A stretch of DNA of 64,000 nucleotides from Trogon surrucura (lineage: Eukaryota > Chordata > Aves > Trogoniformes > Trogonidae). The stretch lies in assembly GCA_020746105.1 (NCBI GenBank), contig CM036617.1, positions 171,272,412 to 171,336,411 of the forward strand, read 5' to 3'. Below, piece by piece: positions 37,151-51,200 of this stretch. Under the pieces are notes generated by a model. That model was not told the origin of the DNA and searched no databases. It saw only the letters and a program-made list of their open reading frames with translations. How positions within the stretch are numbered: position 1 is the stretch's first letter; each line of letters opens with the position of its first letter. A program made the translations under genes and the position numbers.

Positions 37151-38930
37151 CCAAACAGGCAGAACCTGAATGGATAAGCTGAACCAGGTCTTTCCTGGCT
37201 ATTTTAGGAAAACTATCGCTAAAGGTTTCCTGTCCTATTCTGCTGTCTGAGGTGGCTGACCAGTAGCTGGAGGGTGAAAATGGAGAAAGTTCCAGTGCCT
37301 CAAGCTCACAGTTGAGCCTGTGAAAGTACCCATGAAAGTGGGTGACTGAGACAAATTTACTTCTACTGCAGCTAGAGGAAACCCTGGAATAAGGGTGGAG
37401 ATTAAGAGATGGGGATATCTCCAGCTGTTTTCTTCTTCCTAACTCCAACACCTTCCACTTGGAAGTGAGTACTCATATTGCAGGATATTCTCGCAGTCAG
37501 TGATTCCCAAAGGTGGAACAACTCACCAGAGTGAGGATCTAACTAGTTGAGCAGTAGATGTGTTCCACTGTGGCTGGTGTGGTAGGAGGGAGACTTAAAA
37601 CCAGGAGAAACAACTAGAACAGAAACCAATTTGGAAACCATCCTGCCAAGCATTTATCGTAATGGACAAGGGACAGAAAAACGTGGCCCCTGCTGGTGCG
37701 TGTTTTTAAAACTCTTCATGTTGCGTGTGCTTGGCAGGTTACCCTTACGTTTCACAGCCAGCTCTGGGAGGGCAATGGTGCTCTGTGGTTAGGACCACAA
37801 GCGTGCAGACAAGGTCTGGGCTGTGGTGAGCCCTCACCAAGTGCTTACTCTCAGGGCCCCTCTCAGTCAGCCAGCTTTTCCCATTTTTAAACAGCCCCTG
37901 GTGCTCTCTGCTGCTCCTTCCCACCTTCCCACACACACCAGGTTATTTCTCTGAGCTACCTATGGGTGGTCACGTATTTGTAACTGCCTGCACCTCACAA
38001 CATTTGTGTTTCTTATCTCGTGTGAAGGATGTGGTTTCATATTAGTGCTGATCTTACACTGCCTTAAAGCATTATTTTACATCCCCAGTAAATACAGGTC
38101 ACAGTTTTTGCCATGGCAGCTCTGCTGTTACCCAGAGAAGGGGGATGAAGCCTGCAAGGGAGCACAAGTATCAGCTGCCTTCATGCCTACTTGGAAGCAT
38201 TCAGGGGGCCAGTATTTTAGCCTCAGTGGCTCCTCCACAAACACTGATTCATGAAGTGTTGATACTGCACAACTTCATGTCAGCCTGTAAGTGGTGACAT
38301 GGACTGGCAGATAGCAGAGTCTTAGTATTGATATTCTGTGTCCGTCTATTTGTTTTCCTACAAAATATGTGCCCACGCACACACACATATAATTAATTAT
38401 ATGTAGCACATATATGTAATTATATATAACACGCACGTACACGTGTAAATAGAAATATATGTAATGTCAAAAGCAGGAAATATTATAGTGTGCTATAGCA
38501 GAGCCTATATATAGCCAGGAGCTCACTGCAGACATTTGGCTTCCTATTTGCAATTATGTGGATCACATCCCTTCCCACAAATCGTTTTATAATCCTCCCG
38601 TGGCAACTGCAGCAGTTGCACAGGAAAATCATGGTAGAAAAATATGTATATTTAGCTATTTCAGGGAATCCAAGGGTGATTAGATACCTCAATGCCCAAC
38701 TCTTTTAGTACTCATGGGAGAGGCTGGAAGCAGTCTCCCCTTGCTAGGATCAACCTGAACTTAGCTGGAAGCTTTTACCTGGTGAACACGAGTACATTCG
38801 TTTTGGAAATCTTTGAGCTAGTAAAATTTGCAGTCTTCATTTTAGCCACTGGGTGCCGCTACCAATTCAGTTGACAAAACCAGTTTCTCCAGCTTTTTAA
38901 CAGTAATTTTAACAGCATGCCTCATAGATA
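37151..38930. other. Intergenic, simple repeats only
   Basis: It contains the CA/TA tract at 38372-38466. No gene or other repeat is recognised. Confidence 0.6.
38372..38466. repeat. (CA)/(TA)-rich low-complexity repeat
   Basis: The tract mixes cacacaca, tatatgta and acgtacacgtgt units, with several short palindromes (aattaatt, acgtacacgtgt-like). It is simple-sequence DNA with no gene. Confidence 0.8.
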
Positions 38931-39250
38931 AATCATAGAATCATAGAATTGTCAGGGTTGGAAGGGACCTTAAAGATCATCTAGTTCCAACCCCTCTGCC
39001 ATGGGCAGGGACATTCCCCACTAGATCAGGCTGCTCAGAGCCCCATCCAGCCTGGCCTTAAAAACTTCCAGGGATGGGGCTTCCACCACCTCTCTGGGCA
39101 ACCTGTGCCAGTGTCTCACCACCCTGATGCTGAAGAACTTCTTCCTAAGGTCCAATCTGAACCGATCCATCTCTAGCTTTAATCCATTCCCTCTAGTCCT
39201 ATTACTATTTGACATCCTAAAAAAGCCCCTCACCAGCTTTCCTGTAGGCC
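38931..39250 (-). mobile_element. CR1 LINE 3' fragment, minus strand
   Basis: On the plus strand it begins aatcatagaatcatagaatt, then gggttggaagggaccttaaa, and ends near ccctcaccagctttcctgta. This is the classic reverse-complemented CR1 3' end. The minus-strand reading HWHRLPREVVEAPSLEVFKA is the end of CR1 ORF2. Good preservation suggests a younger copy than the one at 37.0 kb. Confidence 0.95.
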
Positions 39251-42200
39251 CCTGTGACACTAGATTTTGTGGGGTTGCTGTTGTCCAAAAGTTCATACAA
39301 CAACACTTTCCTCGCAGTCTCCAATGGGCTTCAATTCAGCTGCAGCCAAGATGTGGTTTTTTTTCAGGAACGAATGGCTTTGTATTAAACTGAATAAGTG
39401 AAACATTATCAGAGTTAATAAAGGATCTAAACGAGAACTTTAAGAGGTATTTCATAAACATAATATAGTTATATAGGGTTAAAACCCCCTTATTCTTATT
39501 ATATGATTTGAGATGAAGCCACTGAAAATAAGCTATGCATCTCTGCTGTTATACAACCTCATAAAAAGCATTAGTGAAACAACATGATCAAATAACCCTT
39601 ATTCTAAACTTCAAACATCTCCATCATCATTAGAAAAGTGCCATTTCAGATACATTTTTAAACAAATGAAGGTTTTGTTGAGCTGCTTCCTCACATTGTC
39701 CTCACTATTTTAGAAATCTTTGTTCTGTCAGGAAGGAAAATGCGTATTTTCTGACACAGGAAGATCGTATGTCTCAAGCAGATATAACTACTTACAGAGA
39801 AGCCCATCAGCATTTTGCATCATCTTCAGGTAGAGGGCGAAAATACAATGCTGTTGTGTCACCTCTCCAACAACAGCTGGGTAGATGCCAGCTAAAAATC
39901 ACTGACAGAGCACTTGCCACGGTCTCCTCTGAAAGGCAATGACAAAAGGAAAGAAGGACATGCTGGGAATTCTGTGCTGGATGGCCAGAGAAGAGGGGAG
40001 TGTTGGTAGCAGCAGCGCTAAGGACAAGTGGCAGGAGGAAAAGGAGTAGGATTTTGAGGATTTAGGGAAAGGCATATAATGCTATCCATTTTTTCTAGGA
40101 AGCCTTTCTTAAAAAAACAATTGTGAGCCACTCACCTACAATTCATGGTTCTGCAGGTGTTGGAGACTGTGTCCTCCTCCTGGAAATCATAATTTTTTTC
40201 CTGGAAATCGTAACTCCTTGAATGCTGCTGGCATCTGGCCAAGTCAGATTTAATTTCACCAATCCTCTGCCTGAAATCAATTCATGACAGTGGAGCATGG
40301 TGAGAGCCTGACAAATAACATCGCAGAGCTGTTCTTGATTGCGGAAGGGATTTCACATTTTAAATGGAAATTTACCTCTATTCATAGCCAGTTGTTTTCA
40401 TTTGCCTGATATTAGCTCATGCAACAGTGAGTTTCAGGCATGCATTTCGATGTCAAGCCTTTGAAAATAATTTCACATTTTTCTGTTAGTTATATATCAC
40501 CTTGTTTCACTTCCCGGTATTCTGCAAGATCCTGGATTTAAAAAAGTAAATAAAAAAAATTAAGGGCGACTTCATGCCATTTCCGTGCAAGGCACAGGAT
40601 TGATGTTCCCACAGGAAAATAGTCTGTTCAATTCCCTAAATGTGAGCTCAATAAAAATCCCCAGATTCTCATTAAATGGCTGGAATGTGTCAGACTGTAG
40701 AAATCAAAACACTCTGGTGAAATCGTTCAGAGAAAGCTCTGGCAGTCTCCTGCCTGATGTGTGCTCAAATGCACGCGTGTATGTAGGCATATAGGTACTC
40801 CTGCCCTACTCTGTGGCAACTCAGCTGCTGGATTGACTTTGCTGTTGGATCTGAGCAGTCCGTGGCTGCTACCTCCTTTCAGAGAACACGAAGCAGCTTC
40901 GTATCTGCTCCCCAGCAGAAGGAAAACACGTTGTAAAACACTGAACTCTTCTTCTAAACAAATTCGTGTTGCTCTGGCAAGTCCAATCGCTGTCTTAAAA
41001 CTCTTTTTTCCTTGGAGAGGTGCTGCAGTGGGGTTTTATTTGCATAAGCTATTTACTCACAGGTTAGCTAATGCCACATGAAGTTGTTATTGCTATTTGT
41101 GAACTTGTGTCCTGAGAGGACAGATACCCCTCAAAGACTTCGTATGTCTCGGGCAAACAGCACCTTTTGAAGCTGCCATGGTTGCTAGAGGGTTCTTCAT
41201 CCTCTTGCTTGTCCCTCGTGAAGACTTTGGTGCAAGGTACTGTTTGTAGTGGGAGCTGGGATAGGAGCCGGGAGAGCACTGGCCGTTACTGGAAAAGAAC
41301 AGGCACTCGACTCTATTTGCAAATGTAATTGGTGTTGTGTTTGCCTAGACTGATAACCACGTTCCCTTTTCCTTAATAAAGGAAATGAAATCTCTCTGTT
41401 TGTGTCATTTCTCACCTGCCTGCTTGTAGCAGGTGTAAGGGCAGGCCAGGACAGTGACTTCAGCTTGTGCAGGTCTTGAGACATGGGCTCAAGCTCCTAA
41501 GGCACTTCGCAGATTATTGACATCTATGTTCACAACAGTGGGAAAGAACAGCATTTATTTAAAGAATTAAGCTTATAAAGGAAATGTGAGGATGGGAGAG
41601 AAGGAAGTAACTGCCACAGCACCTGCCAGCAAATAGCTGTAGATAAACCATAGATACTTGTGCTAGATAAAGACAACTGGTTTTGTCCTTCTGAGTTTTT
41701 CTAGTTAGAGCACTGGTCAAACCCTACCATCCTTTTTTTTAATATAAGATTTGACAGGAGCAAAAGCACAAATGCTTGGAAGGAGGCCTGACTTGGTCAG
41801 TCACTTTTTACTGATGTCCCACACAGCGAAACTGGTAGAAGCAGGAATCTAAGATTCCCTGGGGGAAAACAAAAAAAAATAAAGGAAAAAAAAATAGGAA
41901 AGAAAATACAATGTAGCCTTCTGTAGCAAAGGCCACAGAATAAAGCAGTGAGAGATCTACTAAAATCCTCAGCAGGGTGAAGAGCCTGCCCACCTTCACG
42001 TGCACAGCTGAACAAATACTCTGCCTTTGCTGCGATCCAACGATACAGTGCCTGAGCCTCCTTCCCACCATTAGCTTTCCAAACACGGCACAGCAACAGC
42101 AGGCTTCTACTGAAGCTTGCACAACTGTTGCAAAAAAAAGCAGGCACTATTGCTTCTTGGCTAAAGCTGGTTTAGATATTCCTGAAATGCACTGCAGAAA

Positions 42201-45200
42201 TAATCATAGCCTGCCTGCCTTCTGGAGATCTTGTTCTGACTCGAAACCAACAAAAACTCGAGGATAATATGAATGCTTCGAACAATCTCCCTTACTTCCA
42301 TGTGAATGGTCCCAAAATTGGGGCCTGAACGTAACTGCCATTGCGATCAGTGGCTTCAGGGGAACAAAGAAGGGGCTCTGTTTACTACAGTGAGACTGGT
42401 AAGATGATCTCCTTCCCAGCCCTAAGTTCCCACTGGTCCAATAATAACCAATAACTGGGATTTCCATCACTTGCATCCTCTGGGAGATGCTTATATATCG
42501 CTGATTCATATTTCAAGTTTCCTTGTTATGTGACTTCCATAAGCCTGGCAAATCAAAGAGCGCTGACAGCTTACTGAAGGAAGGGATACTGAGCAGAGCT
42601 GGACAGGAATTTTTCGACAAAATAACATGTCAACACCAAAACACTGAAAGGAAACAATAGGGGTGCTAGTGAAAGTTTAATGAGGAAGGTATTTCGAAGA
42701 GAGAGGCATCCTCTTCTGACTGAAGGGTACCCCATGGGGCCGGATGTTATCTGGCAAGCAGGGAAGTGCTGCTCGTTGAATTTCTGCCTGGGTGTCTCCC
42801 ACCATCCGCCCCCACCAGAGCTGATGCCTGCAACATAAACTGCGGGCATACTCCCTTCAAAGCCAACATGCCAGATGGCATCCTCCCTTCTCGAGTCAGA
42901 GATGAAGCGTGTTGGCAGAAACTCCTTGGGAAGCAGGAAAGGTCTGCATGATACTTCCTGCTTCCTTCCCAGCAGATCTCCTCACTGCCTCACCGCTGCC
43001 TGGGTCGGCAACTCCCAGCTCCTGCCGGTGTTGCAACCCAGAGCTTCTTGCTTTTCTGAAATTATAGAAACAGCTCTGTATAGCTGAGCCCTCTGCTCCC
43101 AACCTTTTATTTCCAATGCTTCAAACCTCTGCTTGATTATGTGCTACAAAAGCCGTAACAATTTTGCAGGTCTAATTTGGTATGCCATAGTTGAATTTTC
43201 AAAAGTAAACTTTTATCTAGAAGAAGAAAAAACCTACCTTTAAAAATATTCTTTTAATAAACAGCTTTCCAAGTTTTGAATTATTTGCAGACAGTTTCCA
43301 CAATGAGATATTTGGGACCAAAGTTTTATATTTGACAAAAAATAGGAGCTGAAGTAGATGCAGCATTTTGGTCTTGTTTCCGTGACATTATAATTACACT
43401 TTTTGCCCAGAACTGCTCACCTGATTTCCCTAGGCACCATCTGAGAGAAACAGCCAGCCTATTCCCTTGTGGAAAGACCAACTTCCATGTATTAACTAAA
43501 GCACTTGCAACAGGTGTAAACAACTTTCCATTAGAGGTAAAGTTCCTGATACATTAGACAACATCACACTTTAACCTTCCAAGATCTAATTTAATTCCTA
43601 GGATCAATAGCTCATGTTACTAATACATTTTGCCAAAACCCTGGGATCATGTCCTACATATTACAGTAATTCTTTCCAGAAGAATTTCAATTTGTAAATA
43701 ATGAAGAGCTCATACAACTCCTTCTGTTAGCAGGGCTGCCGGGCCTTTTGCCAGTTTGTAAGCTGAAGAATTTTGGTGTTTAGTGCTCCCATCTGTTCAG
43801 AAAGCCTGAGGGCGAGTAGTTATCAAAAGCAATATGTGGGCTTTTTTATTCTATGTCTGAGATTTTATGACACACTTTGTCACAAAACAGGCCACTGGGG
43901 AGAAGAGATTTCCCTCCTCTCGAGTCTCTTTGCCCAGGGAACCTCTGAAGTCCCACACAATTTTTTGCCCAGTCTTGAACTGCACAGATCAAAATTCACA
44001 CAAATATCTAATAATTCCAATCCTGTTGCCCCAGATAGGAATACAACCAAGTGCTTTACAGTTACAAAAGAATTAAAATCTCAGGCATGTGTATACTCAG
44101 CGCAGAGGAATTCAATAAACACAGCTTTGTTTGAATGAGGTCTTTGAGGGCAGCCCCATTGTCAAGGTATACGGAACATTTTGCTCCCCAAATAAACACT
44201 TCATATGTGCCCTTCTGCTGCATCAAGGTTTAGAAGGGGAGGGCTCCTCTCTCTGTGAGGACAGCAAGGTGTACAGGGTGGGGGGGGGGACACAGGGCTA
44301 CAGGTATCAGAGGGGACACTTCAACCTCCCTCCCAGCTTGAATGCACTCCAGCATAAAGGTTATTTTCCACAAGTGCCCGTTTCGTTCAAAGTCGGTCAG
44401 GACACCTAAGGGCAGGTAGCTTGGCAGCTAGGAGCTCTGTGTGCGCTGTGTCACCGGGCAGTTTGGCACCTGTCCTCTGTCCCACCATAAGGACATCCTC
44501 CTGTCCTGCCAAAGGTGCTTTCTGCCTCTTTCCCAGGGGCAAGTGGGTCAAGCTGGGGTAGCATTTGCACTGCCTCTCCGACAAGCTTTCTCTGAGCTTG
44601 CACAAAAACACAGGTTGTCATCGGCATCTCAGGCTAGCAGCACAGGAGATGGGGCAGATGTTGATGCGGCAGTTCCAGGGCTGGCGGCACTCACCGCAGA
44701 AAGCGGAGGTGGGAAGTGTCAGTCTTTATGGAAACCTCTTTCTGGCTCATCAAAAGAAGTTACTTCACCCAGTGATCCTGTACTCTGGTGGGACTCCAAG
44801 GTGTAATTCTCCTCTCTGCATTTTATTCCTTCAGGAAGGCTCAATTGTACAAGTCCCCTGAATTGGACAAAATAAGGGACTTAGGTGACAGGTAGACTTT
44901 TAACTGTCAATAAAAGCCTATGGTTTGCAGACACCAGTTTTTTCAGCGCTTGCGCTTGGCCTACGTCAGCTCAGAAGAGTCACTGTCAAGATAATCATGA
45001 GCAGAATCCTAAATGTTTACTGAAATTTCTGTTCTGTTTGTTGTAAATGCTAAGTGTTGTAAATGTTGATAGTTTTTGTTAGGTTCATCCACTAAAAAAC
45101 CGGTGGTTTCATGTAGCTATGTTTTAGCACAGTAGAAACCAGACAAAACCCAAATGAAGTCTATTACTAAAATTAAAACCAGTACTAAGAACTCAGAATT

Positions 45201-48200
45201 CAAAAAAGCTCTGCACTCAGAGAAGGCTGGTACAGCAGGCGCAAGGTGAAAAATGTCAAAACATAAGTCTGAGAAGGAACTGCAAGGAATCATTTTTAAC
45301 ACCCTTCTATCTCTAAATCAGCCAATTTCCATATTCATTATAGTCTTTAACTATAAATCCACAGTAACTCAGAGTACTACATTCAACTGTTTTCACATAA
45401 CTTTGTCTGCATTTACTCTGCAATATCATTGTAATTATGAAGAAACCTCCACTCAACCCTGCACAAGTCTATCGAATGCTGGAAAGGCAGGCCAGCTAGT
45501 CTCATTAAAAAACCTCTACTCAGTTAAAAGTGTCAGAGCTGCTTTTCTTTCCCTCAGTCACAATGCATTCCAGTCCTAATGAACCGGCACAGCAAGAAGT
45601 TTATTACCCTCCTGCTTGGTTAAGAAGCAACAGGAGTCTTCCATGTCTATACAGATCATCTAAAAATCGTTCTGCTTTGTATTTGTTATCAGATCTTCTA
45701 ATGCACCACAGCTAATTAGGCCTTTGCCTTCCAGACCCCAATTCTTCTCTCACTGCTGTTCTTCAGTTCGTTTTAGTTGGCTTATGTATGTGCAACTGAA
45801 CGAGCCTGGTTTTGTTATATTTCCTGGCTGAAAAGAGATTGTTCAGGAAGTGATGAGAAGAGTCTAAACCCAGTACCTGAGCAAGATTTAGGCACTTATT
45901 CCTCTTTTTCTTATTTAATTGAGAGGCACATATCTGAAATATCCTCGAAAGCCAAGGCCTTCAGGGCAGGAAATTGTACATTTAGGGTTTTATCCTCAAG
46001 CTGGTAGAAATCATCGTAACTCCAGCCATGCGTGCGGCTGGGATAATGAGTAACACCGCAGCCAGCAGCCGGTGGCCAAGCCATCCCCAGGCTGGAAAGG
46101 CTGCTGCTGCTGCTGCTCCCCGCTCAAAGGGCAGTGTTCAGCACGGCTGGGAAGCCTCAGCTCTGCCCCTTCTGACACCACGGCAGGTTCAAGGTGCGAG
46201 GAGAGGTGGGAAGCAGGCAAGGTCACCGCGCTCTGCCAGGTCTGGGAGCTCCCCACCAGCTGGTTGAGCAAGCAGAGGGAGCTCCCACACGAGGTCTTCT
46301 GGGAAGCAAAGTTCTTGGTATCCACCGTGGGTGTGAAGGGCAGGGTCTGACAGACAAGGCATGGGGTTTGGCTCCTTGCCACTGCTGGGAAAGGTGGTAG
46401 GAAAGCAAAGGGTTCAAATTGCTGCATGGCTCGATTTAGCCGACACGGCCACGGTGCTGCCAGCAGGCTGCCTGGGAGAGCAAACACACACAGCACTGGC
46501 ACAGCGAGGTGTCAATAGACATTTTATTTGCTTGCATGTTCTTTTTTTTCTTTTCTTTTCTTTCTTTTCTTTTTTTTTTTTTGTTTTCAAAGGGAACTTC
46601 ATTTCCCTGTCTCTCCACAGAATTTCAGCATGGGCAGAAAACACATCTGTAGAGCAGTGTGATGTGCCACGAGAGGCCTTACAGAAACGTACATCTCTGC
46701 AACTGCAGCGATTAGGGATGGGAGCACGGCGTGTCCCACGGGAAAGGGGAGGGCTCTGGAGGTGCAGCTTAACGAAGTGAAATGGTCTCTTTCAGCAGCC
46801 AAGAAAGCCTATCAGTATTGACTGGAAGCATTAAGCTTCTATCTATAGTTTTATAGTTTAGTAAGTTTGACTTCCTGGAAATTAGTTGGACATTTCTTTT
46901 CCAAGTATGAGCACAGTACACCCTCATTCAGGATCCAATGGATGTCTTTGTCCTTTTGTATACTTTGCAGCGTAGTGCTTGACGTCTGTGACACTTGGAC
47001 ACAAATTCTCTGTGAGACTTGTTGGCATTTGAAAAACTAAAGTTTTTGGTGTGGGTTTTTTTTTTCCATCTGAGGATGAACTACAGGAACTCCAATTTTA
47101 TTTAGTTGAATACTTAATTAAATGCACATGATTTGTTTGTCTTTGGTGTCTGTCAGCTTTAAACTTTACAGTTAACAACCACAAGGAGGCACAAGGTTGG
47201 GGTTCATATTTCCCAGCCACTGTCCAGACAGCTGCAAGCGCAAGCTCTGTGATATCTATTTTGAAAAAGTTCTTCAAAATCTTGAGAACTGGTCTGATCA
47301 TCTCATCTTAAGCTGTAGTGGAGGGTGCAATGGGCACAGGGAGCTTCCAGAGAGAATGGCAGAGTTCCCAGGGGTCAGTCCATCCAGAGATGAGAGTTGT
47401 ATCTGCTAAGGTGGGTATGGGCTACAGAAGTCATATTTAAGTCAAAGTTTTATCTGCAAGGCTCCTGAAAAGCTCTAGACTAAAACCTAAACGTAACAAA
47501 TCTTTCTGAGCTCATTAGCATTTCCTAGGTGCTTCAGTGTACCAAAAAATTGCTTTTAAAGACCATAGGGAAAGGGAATTCAACACACAGAAACAGATTA
47601 ATGACATCATTTTAGAATAGATTTTTAAAGATTCTATTAAAGAGTCACTGCTTATTAGAAAATTTATTAGAACATTAGAAATTTATTAGAAAACTAGAGT
47701 AATGACTTAAAGCTGCTCTCAGCTTTTATCCTTCTTTGCCTCATCAGGTTTTGTGGTGGAAGTTTCCTTTTCCTCATTGTTTTAAGAAGCAGTTTCCTGA
47801 GCAGAAGACCTGATGAGCTCTGGTTATTTGTGCCTCAGTGATTAGTGACATTCTGTGCCTCATGTGGTGCAAGCTCTGACAGAAGCATTTCCTACGGCTG
47901 GAATATTTAAGCTTCACTTCTCCTGAGTGGCTTCCTTGAATGTCTAGCAATAGTGCTCAGAGCTCAGAGTAAAGGCACTATTTCAGGTCTTTCCCCTTCA
48001 CTCACTTTTAAAAGATCACGAAACCTGTAGGAATTTGATATCTGTAAGAATTAAGAATTACCTGAGGAGGACAGGGAGAAAGACGGACAGTTCTCCAGGC
48101 TCTGTAATCATGTGAACAGTGAGATATCTGTAGGAAATTCAACTAAAAATAGGTTCTCTGTAAGCTCTGGCTGTGTGACTGGCCTACCCAAGCCACAGGA

Positions 48201-51200
48201 TATCCTTATTAAAGGACTATGCTAGGAAATGGGAAAACTGACTAAAAAGTCGTGGCAAAGTCCAAAACACACTATTTAACACTTGCTTTTTCCCCCGGTG
48301 TCACCATCCTGAGTGTCGCTTGTCACTGCTCTAAGTCTGGAAGAATAGCCTTGAAATCACCCTGCCATCTCCCTGTTGTTTTGCTAAAAGTTCCTTTTGC
48401 TTCCCTTTCTTCAGGACTCACACAGGCATCTATAAAATCTACTGTCTGTAGGAACGTTGCATAGGGTGCATGCGCATTTGTTGAAACGTAAAATCCATAC
48501 TAGTAAATTCTTGGTGTTAGGTTACTATTCCCAGTATTGCTAAGAATTCACACTACACACATAAATGTATATATACATATAAAAAAACCCCCAAATGTAT
48601 CTGTGTACGTATTTGGTAACCGTTCCTTCAAAGTGCCAGAAATTAGGCAGCCAGGGTTCAGTTTAGGCAACATAGTAGGCTGTGTGTAGGCAGTGGGAAG
48701 CAACCTAGAATGTGAATCCTGGCTCAGCTTTGATATAATCTCCACTGAAGTTGAAGGAGTTGCACTGGATTTACGTTGCTGTTTATGAGAGCAGGGCTTG
48801 GCTCAGAGCCCTGTGGCTCAGCCTTTATAATACATACAAAATATCATCTAATTGTACTTGCTTCTACAAGATTAACCCAGCTGGTGAGATTTCTGCATGT
48901 AAATAACTAAGAAATACATTGTGTAATCCCTGTGATTGATGTTTCTGAACACGTTTTGGGCAGTGCTGTGGTGGCTGTCTACACCAGATTCATTATCCAC
49001 CGGAGGGCTGACAGTATCAGCAGAAACGCTGGTTTGCAACGTCTCCTGCGCAGTCAAATCAAGCCAAAATGAACCACTTCAAAGCAAGGACGTGTGGAAG
49101 GCAAAAATTTCTGACTCATTCTCCCCTGGAGGAGAAGGCGTAATGCTGGCATGTGTGTGGCTCTTCTCCCACGTGCCTTCCTTTCCCCACCTTTCCTTAT
49201 TGATAGATTAACAAGCTTCCTGACATAGAGATAGGAATTTACGTAACTATACAAGTTCAGCAGCTCTCCCTACTACTCATTCCTGAAGTGACTGAGGCGT
49301 CTCTTTGTAACATCACAGCCACTTGCTGTGAAGGTGATCAAAGATTAGGTTGACACATGTCAAGATTTATGGCCAAGGCAAAGATGGGTGGTTTTCATGG
49401 GAGGGTTTACTGAGATCTTAATCTCTGCCAGTTTGTCCCCATTTAATTTCGCGTGGAGTCCCCAGCTTATGTGAAACCAGAAATCACAGCTGAAGAAAAA
49501 GCAGTCATGTAAGACAACGCCCTTCTCCCTTGGGTTAACCCAAGTCCTGAAAGCCACAAATTTGGCCTCTTTTATCTAGAAAACCATAGAAAGCATGCTG
49601 TAGATGCAAACCAACAAGAGCATGTGAGCCTGTGATGAGAGCTGGGTTTATTACACAAGCCCAACAACAGGTGAACTCCATAACAAGCTCGGTTAGAACT
49701 CGGGAGTCTTAATTAAGCAATAGCCAGACAAAGAGAACAAATAACTCGGCTTTGTACTTAGAGTGCTTCACTGAGAAAGAGTGAAGAATCCACCCAGCTC
49801 CTACCAAAATTAAAGACATATTTATAAACAGAATTGTTTCTAACAAGAAGACAAATCTCATCCTTGTGTAACTGTCCTGAGGTCAATGGAGGACCCCAAG
49901 GGATTAATTAAAATCAGAATGTTCATAAAAGTCTTCTGTGATGTGCCAGCTGGTCTTAAACAGGGAAGCACGTTAATGGTTTCTCAAAAAACATGTTGCA
50001 AGATTAGCTTCTTTTATTCAGCAATTCTGGTGTTCGGAAACTGTCTTCTTTTTTTTTTTTACAGAAACAATATTCCTTAGTACTGTTGGAAAAAATAATT
50101 AAAACCTAATAGCCTTTGGATGGATTCTAAATTTTTAATTTGTTCTGGCATTGTTCTAGAAGTTCTGGAATCTATTTTTTCTTTTTATTATAATTTGCAG
50201 AAAAAATCTTGATCTGTAGTAAACGATAAGGATGTTTTTATTCTTTGATTTTAAAAGTTCATTGTTTTGGTTAACTATGTCTAGACAAAAAGTCAGAATA
50301 AAAATGTGGTCTTAGTCACAATTCACTTAATCCTTTGAGACAGACTTCCAATGCAAGAGTTCATGTTTATACATTTAAATTTATTTTGAAAAGTGTTTTG
50401 CAGTTTCAATGGAAATTACAGTATTTTTTAAAACAATTCTCTCCAGCAACATGTTTTTTACAGTTCCTTTTAATTTAACACAGAAGAGTATGCATAAACT
50501 CTACAGAAATCCATTAAAATAATTTGAGTAAAGAAATTTAGTTTTTTGAAGGAATATTCTCATGGCTTCTCTTGTTGGTTTTAGCAGCTTTAAGAAATAA
50601 CTTATTATAAATTTCTCGTAAATTAATAATACTGCTCAATATGTGATTTTCCTTCCAATTTACATTACTTTTTAAAGAAATTAACTTTGCTTGTAAGACC
50701 CTCCTAATTCTCTGAACTTCCAATGGAAATTTGTTTATGTAAAAAAATATTTAAAATCTATTTCCATTCCAGTGTAACAACTTGCTATTTATTTTAAATC
50801 TGAGTGAATAGTATTGCGTTAATGTTTTCTAATAACCTCTCATTTCTAAGTCTTAAACTTTTCTAACTCAGAGTGGAATATAAACATGAAATACAGTGAA
50901 GCTGTACGTGCAGGAGCAAAAAGGTAAAATAGAAGTATCAGTATAGTGAAACAAAAACAGCAATTGCAGAGCTGATATTTTACTCCTCCAAAACCCAAAA
51001 ATTTCAACTTATTTTTCTATCTCTACTCTCTGTCTTTTTGGAAGGCGAGAAGACATCTTTAGAAAATACAATTATGGGAAGACATGCGCTTATTGCGTGA
51101 GGCACCACTGGAATATATGGCAGAGAGATATAAGAAGAACTGTAGAAGAGGGGACACCCTGCTGTACATTTGTAGACCTATTTTGTGACACAACAAAAGA

